DNA of 64,000 nucleotides from Pseudomonas sp. GR 6-02 (GTDB lineage Bacteria; Pseudomonadota; Gammaproteobacteria; Pseudomonadales; Pseudomonadaceae): NCBI RefSeq assembly GCF_001655615.1, contig NZ_CP011567.1, positions 620,001 to 684,000 of the forward strand, read 5' to 3'. Shown piece by piece: positions 54,300 to 62,100 of this stretch (position 1 is its first letter; each line of letters starts with the position of its first letter). The notes under the pieces were generated by a model. It saw only the letters and a program-made list of their open reading frames with translations, ran no database searches and was not told where the DNA came from. The position numbers and the translations under genes were made by a program.

Positions 54300-55601
54300 A
54301 TGTCTACCGCCTTACGCCCCTCGGCCTGCCCGGGGTTGCTGCGTATCGTCCCGGCGCTGGATGGCGGCATCTGCCGGATCAAATTGAACGGCGGCTCGAT
54401 CAGCGCGGCCCAGGCTGAAGCGGTGGCCAGCGCGGCCGAACGGTTTGCCGGGGGCGTGATCGAGGCGACCAACCGGGCCAACCTGCAGATTCGCGGGATT
54501 GGCAGTGAGCAGACGGCTTTGATCGACAGCCTGCTCGCCGCAGGGTTGGGGCCGCGTACCGCGGCGGGCGACGATGTGCGCAATCTGATGCTCAGCCCGT
54601 CTGCCGGGGTTGACCGGCACATGCTCTTCGACACGCATGCGCTGGCGGAGCAGATCCTCACCACGCTGCAAAGCCACGAACGTTTCCACGAGCTCAGCGC
54701 CAAGTTTGCCGTGCAACTCGATGGCGGCGAGGCGTTGGCGATGCTCGAGCACCCGCATGATCTGTGGTTGTCTGCTGCTGAGCGAAACGGCGAGCTGCTG
54801 CTGGCGTTCGGTCTGGCGGGTTGCCCTACGGACAGGCCCGCAGGCGCGGTGTCACTCGAGCAGGGGCACGCACTGGTGGTAGCGGTGCTGGAGTTGTTTC
54901 TCGACCTGGCGCGTCCGGATCAAACACGAATGCGTCATTTGCTGGCCGAGTATCCACTCGCAGAGTTTCTCGCTCGCCTGGCCGAGCGTGTGCCCTTGAA
55001 GTCGATTGCCGATTGGCAGCGTTCACTGAACCTGGACACTCTGCACATCGGCGCTCATCCGCAACGTGAAGCCGAACACGTCTATATCGGCGCCGTCCCC
55101 CCTTTGGGGCGGCTCGATCCCGTCATGCTCAGGGGCGTGGCGCAACTGGCGTGCGAATTCGGCGACGCGAGTCTGCGTTTCACTCCATGGCAAAGTCTGT
55201 TGCTGCCCAACGTTCGAAAAGAGCGGGCGCCTGAAGTGATTAGGCGTCTGGAGCAACTGGGCCTGCTATGTGACGCTGATCAGCCTGTGTCACGGTTGAT
55301 CGCCTGCACCGGTTCCGCTGGCTGTGGCAAGGGCCTGGCCGATACCAAGAGCGACGCCATGCAGTTGGCCGCGCTGTTGCAACGTCACGATCAAGCAGTG
55401 CATTTGTCCGGCTGCCAGCGTTCCTGCGCCGCGGCCCATGTAGCACCGGTCACGCTGCTGGCTGTCGCCCCCGGTCACTACGACCTCTATTTTCGCGATG
55501 CAGGGCAGCCGGGTTTCGGCGCCCTGCACGCACACAACCTTACTATTGAAGCGGTCGCAGCCTTGCTCGACGCCTGCTCACGGAGCCCCCTTGATGCTTG
55601 A
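54300..55601 (+). CDS. cobG: Precorrin-3B synthase CobG
   Basis: The 433-residue protein is a sulfite/nitrite reductase-like siroheme and 4Fe-4S protein: LLRIVPALDGGICRIKLNGG and EATNRANLQIRGI at the N-terminus, and C-terminal cluster ligands in ACTGSAGCGKGLADTKSDA and GCQRSCA. CobG uses oxygen to hydroxylate C20 and form the gamma-lactone of precorrin-3B, which marks this as the aerobic route. The ATG at 54300 is preferred over an upstream codon at 54210. It overlaps cobH by eight bases. Confidence 0.9.
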   Translation: MSTALRPSACPGLLRIVPALDGGICRIKLNGGSISAAQAEAVASAAERFAGGVIEATNRANLQIRGIGSEQTALIDSLLAAGLGPRTAAGDDVRNLMLSPSAGVDRHMLFDTHALAEQILTTLQSHERFHELSAKFAVQLDGGEALAMLEHPHDLWLSAAERNGELLLAFGLAGCPTDRPAGAVSLEQGHALVVAVLELFLDLARPDQTRMRHLLAEYPLAEFLARLAERVPLKSIADWQRSLNLDTLHIGAHPQREAEHVYIGAVPPLGRLDPVMLRGVAQLACEFGDASLRFTPWQSLLLPNVRKERAPEVIRRLEQLGLLCDADQPVSRLIACTGSAGCGKGLADTKSDAMQLAALLQRHDQAVHLSGCQRSCAAAHVAPVTLLAVAPGHYDLYFRDAGQPGFGALHAHNLTIEAVAALLDACSRSPLDA

Positions 55602-56220
55602 TTACATCCGCGACGGTCAGGAGATCTATCGCAACTCCTTCGCGATCATTCGCGCCGAGGCCAACCTTGCGCGTATTCCGGCCGATCTGGAGAAACTCGC
55701 CGTGCGGGTGATCCACGCCTGCGGCATGGTCGAGGCCATCGACGGTCTGCAGTTTTCCGAAGGCGCCGGCAAGGCCGGGCGCGACGCGCTGGCGGCCGGT
55801 GCGCCGATTCTGTGCGACGCGCGGATGGTCAGCGAGGGCGTGACCCGCGCGCGTTTGCCGGCCAACAACCCGGTGATTTGCACCCTGCGCGACGACAGCG
55901 TGCCGGAGCTTGCCCGCGAGTTGGGCAATACCCGTTCCGCCGCCGCGCTGGAGCTGTGGCGCCCGCATCTGGAAGGCAGCGTGGTGGTGATCGGCAACGC
56001 ACCGACCGCACTGTTTTATCTGTTGGAAATGCTCGATGCCGGCGCGCCGAAGCCGGCGCTGATCCTCGGCTTCCCGGTGGGCTTCGTCGGCGCCGCCGAA
56101 TCCAAGGCGATGCTCGCGGCAGACAGCCGTGGCGTGCCTTTCGTCATCATGCAAGGCCGGCTGGGCGGTAGCGCCATGGCCGCCGCCGCCGTCAATGCCC
56201 TCGCCACGGAGATCGAATGA
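55594..56220 (+). CDS. cobH: Precorrin-8X methylmutase CobH
   Basis: The 208-residue mutase has [20 protein letters not shown] at the N-terminus, [18 protein letters not shown] with the catalytic histidine, and [17 protein letters not shown] and [16 protein letters not shown]. It moves the C11 methyl to C12, forming hydrogenobyrinate. It overlaps the cobG end and the cobI start, showing translational coupling. Confidence 0.96.
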   Translation: MLDYIRDGQEIYRNSFAIIRAEANLARIPADLEKLAVRVIHACGMVEAIDGLQFSEGAGKAGRDALAAGAPILCDARMVSEGVTRARLPANNPVICTLRDDSVPELARELGNTRSAAALELWRPHLEGSVVVIGNAPTALFYLLEMLDAGAPKPALILGFPVGFVGAAESKAMLAADSRGVPFVIMQGRLGGSAMAAAAVNALATEIE

Positions 56221-56951
56221 TGCAGCAACCTGGACGTTTGATTGGCCTGGGCGTCGGCCCCGGTGATCCGGAACTGATTACCGTCAAAGCCTTGCGCCTG
56301 CTGCGCGAATCGCCGGTGGTGGCGTACTTCGTCGCCAAGGGCAAGAAGGGCAATGCATTCGGCATCATCGAAGCGCATCTGCAAGATCCACAAACCCTGC
56401 TGCCGCTGGTTTATCCGGTGACCACCGAAGCGCTGCCGGCACCGTTGTCGTATGAACAAGTGATCAGCGATTTCTACGATACGGCCGCTGAACAACTCGC
56501 CGCGCATCTGGACGCCGGCCGTGATGTGGCGGTGATCTGCGAAGGCGATCCGTTCTTCTACGGCTCCTACATGTACCTGCACGATCGACTGGCTGAGCGT
56601 TACGAAGCCGAAGTCGTGCCGGGTGTCTGCTCGATGCTCGGCGGTGCCTCGGTACTCGGTGCGCCGCTGGTGTATCGCAATCAGAGCCTGTCGGTGTTGT
56701 CCGGCGTGCTGCCCCACGAAGACCTCAAGCGTCGCCTGGCCGATGCCGATGCGGCAGTGATCATGAAACTGGGGCGCAACTTTCCCAAGGTCCGTCAGGT
56801 GCTCGAAGAACTCGGTCTGGCAGAGCGTGCGCTGTATGTGGAGCGCGCGACGATGGCCAACCAGAAAATCGTGCCGCTGGATCAGGTCGAGCCGATGTCC
56901 TCGCCGTATTTCTCGCTGATCATCGTTCCCGGCGAGCGGTGGCAAGGCTGA
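56217..56951 (+). CDS. cobI: Precorrin-2 C20-methyltransferase CobI
   Basis: The 244-residue SAM-dependent tetrapyrrole methylase has [39 protein letters not shown] and [20 protein letters not shown], the ordered motifs of the family. It methylates C20 of precorrin-2. It begins within the cobH stop and its last base overlaps the following ATG (TGATG). Confidence 0.95.
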   Translation: MMQQPGRLIGLGVGPGDPELITVKALRLLRESPVVAYFVAKGKKGNAFGIIEAHLQDPQTLLPLVYPVTTEALPAPLSYEQVISDFYDTAAEQLAAHLDAGRDVAVICEGDPFFYGSYMYLHDRLAERYEAEVVPGVCSMLGGASVLGAPLVYRNQSLSVLSGVLPHEDLKRRLADADAAVIMKLGRNFPKVRQVLEELGLAERALYVERATMANQKIVPLDQVEPMSSPYFSLIIVPGERWQG

Positions 56952-58651
56952 TGACTCATTCCACGCCCGCAATCGTCATTCTCGGTCAAGGCAGTCTGGC
57001 CACTGCCCGCCGCATTCAACAGGTGTATCCGGCTGCGTTGATCCACGGCCTGGCCGGACGGGTCGAGGGTGCCGACCGCACTTATCCCGAATTCGGCGCG
57101 ACCCTGCGCGAGCTGTATCAGCAGGACACGCCGATCATTGCCCTGTGCGCGGCGGGGATCGTTATTCGCACCCTGGCTGCGCTGTTGCTGGAAAAGGGCG
57201 CCGAACCGCCGGTGCTGGCCGTGGCCGAAGACGGTAGCGCGGTGGTGCCCTTGCTCGGTGGCCTCGGTGGAGTGAACGTCATGGCGCGCGAGATCGCTAG
57301 CGGGTTGCAGGTCGCTGCGGCGATCACCACCAGCGGCGAACTGCGCTTTGGCACCTGCCTGCTCAATCCGCCAAGCGGTTACGCCCTTGGCGATCTGGAA
57401 CTGGGCAAGCGTTTTGTCTCTGATTTGCTCGCCGGGCACAGCGTGCGCATCGAAGGCGCGGCGCCGTGGCTGGAGCAGGCGCAGTTGGTGGAAGATCCGC
57501 TGGCGCAGCGTTCGATCCATGTCGGCAGCAACGTCCGTGAGGCAAGTGCCAATGAGCTGGTGATTTATCCGCGCAGTGTTGCGGTGGCGATTGGCGCCGC
57601 CGCAGATTTGCCGAGCACTGTTCGCGCGGCGTTACAGCAGGCGAACGTCGCGGTGCAGGCGCTGGCCTGTCTGGTGGCGCCTGACACTGAAATGGCCAAC
57701 CCGGTGTTGCATGAAGCGGCCGTTGCGCTGGGTGTGCCGCTGCGTTTTGTCGCGCCGGCGAGCGATATCGGCGCGTTGGCCCGTAGCGCGGTGCCCGAGG
57801 CGACGATCATCGCAACGGCAAACAATGCGGCTGTGGCCGTGACCGAACAGCCACTGGACCTCACGCAAGTCGGCCGCCCACGCGGGCGTCTGGCCGTGAT
57901 CGGCCTCGGCCCGGGCGCCGCCGAACTGATGGTGCCGGCCGTCAAGGCCGAATTGGCCCGGGCCACCGATGTGCTCGGCTACGAAACCTACGTGCGCATG
58001 GCCGGTCCCTTCCGCGCGGATCAGGTGCTGCATTGCACCGACAACCGCGAAGAAATGCAGCGTGCCCGCCACGCCTTCGAACTGGCGGCCCGGGGTCGTT
58101 CGGTGATCGTGGTGTCCTCAGGCGATCCGGGCGTGTTCGCGATGGCGGCGGCGGTGCTCGAAGCCTTGCATGAGTCGAGTGACCCGGCCTGGCACACTGT
58201 CGAGCTGGAGATCCTGCCAGGCGTCTCCGCGTCGCTCGCCACCGCTGCCCAGGCCGGTGCGCCGCTGGGGCATGACTTCTGCGTGATGTCCCTGTCGGAC
58301 AACCTCAAGCCGTGGTCGATCATCGAAAAGCGTCTGGACCTGGCCGCCGAAGCGGACCTGGCCCTGGCGTTCTATAACCCGATCTCACGTTCACGGCCAT
58401 GGCAGTTGGGGCGTGCGCTGGAGATCGTCGCGCAGCATCGCAAACCTGAAACGCCGGTGGTGCTGGGGCGGGATATCGGCCGACCGGGACAGACCTTACG
58501 CACGACCACCTTGGGGGCGTTGACCCCGGATCAAGTGGACATGCGCACCATGGTGCTCGTCGGCTCTTCCACTACCTGCGCGTTCCCTCGCGCGGAGGGC
58601 GGCGATTGGGTGTATACGCCACGCTGGTACGGTGAAAAACCGGCGTCCTGA
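56951..58651 (+). CDS. cobJ: CbiG-like domain fused to precorrin-3B C17-methyltransferase CobJ
   Basis: The 566-residue protein has two parts. Residues about 1-305 are CbiG/CobE-like, with ALCAAGIVIRTLAALLLEKG, PLLGGLGGVNVMAREIA and a CbiG C-terminal ATANNAAVAV segment. Residues about 320-566 are a tetrapyrrole methylase (AVIGLGPGAAELMVPAVKAE; VIVVSSGDPGVFAMAAAVLE; EILPGVSASLATAAQAGAPL). CobJ methylates C17 and contracts the ring. Fusion with a CbiG-type domain is known in Pseudomonas. It is the last gene of cobGHIJ and a hairpin follows. Confidence 0.93.
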   Translation: MTHSTPAIVILGQGSLATARRIQQVYPAALIHGLAGRVEGADRTYPEFGATLRELYQQDTPIIALCAAGIVIRTLAALLLEKGAEPPVLAVAEDGSAVVPLLGGLGGVNVMAREIASGLQVAAAITTSGELRFGTCLLNPPSGYALGDLELGKRFVSDLLAGHSVRIEGAAPWLEQAQLVEDPLAQRSIHVGSNVREASANELVIYPRSVAVAIGAAADLPSTVRAALQQANVAVQALACLVAPDTEMANPVLHEAAVALGVPLRFVAPASDIGALARSAVPEATIIATANNAAVAVTEQPLDLTQVGRPRGRLAVIGLGPGAAELMVPAVKAELARATDVLGYETYVRMAGPFRADQVLHCTDNREEMQRARHAFELAARGRSVIVVSSGDPGVFAMAAAVLEALHESSDPAWHTVELEILPGVSASLATAAQAGAPLGHDFCVMSLSDNLKPWSIIEKRLDLAAEADLALAFYNPISRSRPWQLGRALEIVAQHRKPETPVVLGRDIGRPGQTLRTTTLGALTPDQVDMRTMVLVGSSTTCAFPRAEGGDWVYTPRWYGEKPAS

Positions 58652-58658
58652 TATCCAG

Positions 58659-58685
58659 CGGCCCTTCGGGGCCGCAGTCTTTTCC
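58659..58685 (+). terminator. Terminator of cobGHIJ
   Basis: GCGGCCC-TTCG-GGGCCGC forms a stable stem with a UUCG-type tetraloop, followed by AGTCTTTT. It lies eight bases past the cobJ stop. Confidence 0.85.
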
Positions 58686-59126
58686 GTCACTTCACAGCAC
58701 TGGAATCCCAGTGGTCGGGTTGGTTTTTTCCACGTTCGAACGTGTCGTCCTTTTCAGCGGCTGTCATGGGATTTGGCGCGGTTGCCTGTGGTCTTTTTTC
58801 TGTCGCTAATGTCTTGTTTTATTTATTCGGAAATATTAAATATTTTGCATTGTTGAGTGTGTGACAGGTTTGTTTGAAGTGGCAGTAGTTTAATGTTTGC
58901 TCGTGGTGTGTTAAGTAACTTTTGGTGTCGTTAGAGTGTGTTGTTAAGTTTTTTTGTTTCTGCTTTATTGAAATTAATTGAATTTCTTCCTGTTTGAGCT
59001 TGCCTGTTTCAAGGCGTAGTTTTCAACTTCCAGGCCAAGACTTTAGATGCCCTGTTGTTTGAGTGTCTGTGCTTATTGGCTGGCCTATTCGTTGATAATT
59101 AAACCGAAACAGTAAACGGGATACGC
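58686..59126 (+). other. AT-rich leader of the giant toxin gene
   Basis: After 58780 this gap becomes much richer in A and T than the flanking genes (for example 58790-58990) and holds no credible coding frame. It must contain the toxin promoter, but I see no hrp box or sigma-54 site. A purine-rich AACGGGAT precedes the ATG at 59127, like the AGGGAT before the NEL effector. Confidence 0.5.
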
Positions 59127-62100
59127 ATGCACGATATTGAACGCCGAAACAAGGATGGTTATGTTGATTTTGTCAGTCTTTTCAAACTGGCGGATCTTGA
59201 ACGCGGATTGTCGTCGCATAAAGACAGTCCATACTACGAGGAACTATTGCGTTATTACTTTGCCTGTGTGGGGTTGCTGGAGTCGCCAAGACTGCTGGAA
59301 CCGTTAGGGTTATTCAAACACACGCTGACACTGTTGCTGGGCAACAAGCGAGTCAAACGCAATCTTGATTCGCAGACGCCGGGCAATGCTGACGACACCG
59401 CGATGCAACTATCGCAGATACATGACGAAGTCGAACGGTATGAGTCGCGTCTTCGGTTCAGTGTGGAGCAGATGAACACAGTGGCGACGGAAGTTCCCAA
59501 GGTGTTGCATTTTGTCTGGCTCGGTGGCGGTCTCGGCGCCATTCAGCGCGATTACCTCAACCTATGGAAACAGGTGTTGGCCGAGCATGGCTACACCCTC
59601 AATCTCTGGTATGACAGTGATGCGCTGCTGGCATATCAAACCAACAAACTGATTGTCGACGCCGCCAAGGCGCATGCCCTGACGCAGGTCGCAGACAAAA
59701 GTATCTCCGAAGATGAACTGGCAACCCTGTACGAGGAGCGCGCTATTGTTCTGAAGCAACAGATGTACGCACACATCAATGCGGCAGTGGCAAACGGTGA
59801 ATCAGCCGATGAGGCACGGATGGATTTGCTGACTCGGGCCTACGGCCAGGATGCGGCGAAGCTGCAAGCGTTGAAGGAAAGCAATCACCGCAGTGTGCAG
59901 GACATGAACGGTTTCCAATTGCGCGATCTTGATGCGGCCGAGGTGCCGTTGCAATTACAGGGCATCTACGAACAGGAAATGCGATTACGCGGCAATCTGG
60001 CGGCGGCGTCCGATGTGGTGCGTGTTGAAGTTCTGTTTGGCGAAGGTGGCATCTATGCCGATGTGGATAACCTGCCGCCGTTATCGAGAACGCTGGGCGG
60101 AGTCGATATCCACGGTTTGGGTTCCGATGCGCATTTGGGGATTTTGCAGTTATTGCTCAATGACAATCCTGAATGGATGCCTGGGCGTCGGGCATCCTCC
60201 AGTTACATCGAGACGATTCCCCCTGAGCATTTGCCGGCACTGGAGGCTTTTGTAAAAAGCCGGCCGGGCCTGAGTGAGGTATTTCAGCCACCGGCAGATC
60301 GGTTGGCCCGACCCTTTATGCTGCGAGCGGCGTCGGAAGGCAGTTCGATAACGAATGCATTTCTGATGGCGCATCCCCGCTCGACGATTCTGCAAACCGT
60401 GCTCGAGCGTTTCCGGTTCAACTATGAGGTGATTGAGGCTTCGAACCGGTTGGCCGCCCGACGAGGCGTTGCTTTGAGCGATGTTGATGCCATGGCACCG
60501 CTGGTGCAGGAAGTGGTGGAAGGAACGTATGGGCCGCTGATTGAGCTGTCGATGGAAGAGGAAATATTTGCAGGGTTTCTGATCGATGCCATTGCGACCT
60601 ACTTTCGCGACGGCATTCGGCTTCAGAGCGAAGGGACTATCTACCTGACCGGCCCTGGAGCCGTGCGTGATGGCATGGCCGATTACGCAAGAGCCCACTT
60701 TACCCCCTCGGTGGCTGAGGCCGTGCGCAAGGAGGCCGCCATTGCGCGCTACACGTCGGTCAACCGCGCGACCGAAGAAGAACTGGACCATTCCTGGAAG
60801 GACAATGAAACCGACCCTGATAAATGGGTCAGTAATGAGCAGAAACGCTGGCAGGAAGGCCAATACAAGACCCGTTACAGCGGCGATATCGCGCAATTGC
60901 TCAAAGGCCCGACGATTGAGTTCGAGCAGGGCTGGCCGGTGATCGAAGAGCGGCCGGTGCTGCTGACCCACGTGCTGGAGCGTTTGGTCGAAGGGCTGGG
61001 CGAGCCGTTCATGGCGGCGATGAGTCGGGGACACACTGGCGCTATCCGCTTCGAAGATCCACTGCCGCTGAGTTTTGATGATCGCCAGGCCATTCGTAAT
61101 CAGCCCCTCGAATCGCAAGCCCCTGCTTTCCTGAACGATGGGAAAAGCCACAACCCGGGTGTCGATGAAGTGCTGAGCGACATCGCCAATGGCACCCGTC
61201 ACTTCGTCGAGACGACCCCCTTGCAGAGGCTGTCGCTGGGGGTGTTGTTGGGGATGGACTCACTGCATAACCAACGCTTTGTGGAGTTCACCGGTGAGCT
61301 GGACAATCTGGCCAACAGCATGGTCGGGCAGGGCGCTTCAGGCCGTTACGCCGTCATTGAGCGGCAACTGTACAAGCGCGAGGCACCGGGATTCATCGCC
61401 AGTCTGAACAGTGATTCAGAACCGGCGCCGAGGGCGGCCGGCAGCGCACTTGAACTGAAAAAGGCTGCATTGACACAGGCGCGGACGGCGGGCCAGTGGG
61501 GGCGCCATGTGGCGCAAATCCAGCAAGTGGCGACCCTTGAACATCGCATGCAGATCGTCGAGAAGGTGGGGCAGATACTCGACGAGATCGAAGCCAGCAG
61601 CATCAAACTGGTTCCCCAGGATCTGCTACTGCGCAGCGGTGGCGAGGCGGTTGGCGGCCGGTGCTACCCGTTGGCCCTGGTGATGAGCGCGGCACTGCTG
61701 CAGGACGACGTGGCCTCTCGGCAGTTGCGTGAACGTTTCTATCTGTCCGCCATCGATCCCGAGCAAGCTGATTCGGCAACCTTCCTTCAAGCGCTGGAAG
61801 AGCTGCGGGATGTGCAATTGAACGATGTAGGGGCACCGCTTGACCGCGCGGACCTGGATCAGGTCACTGCCGCTCTCGAGCAACATGAAGGCAGCCGCGC
61901 ACTGATGCTTAACTCCGACAATCATTCGATGCTGGTGGCCAAGACCGTAGAGGGCGATCACACCACTTATCATTTTTACGACCCCAACTTCGCGTTGTTC
62001 GAATTCGAACAACCGGCCATGTTCAAGCGGGCGCTGGAATACTTTTTTCTGAAGCAAGGCATGGCACGGCATTACGCGGCCTATGGTTCGCAAGCCCGGC

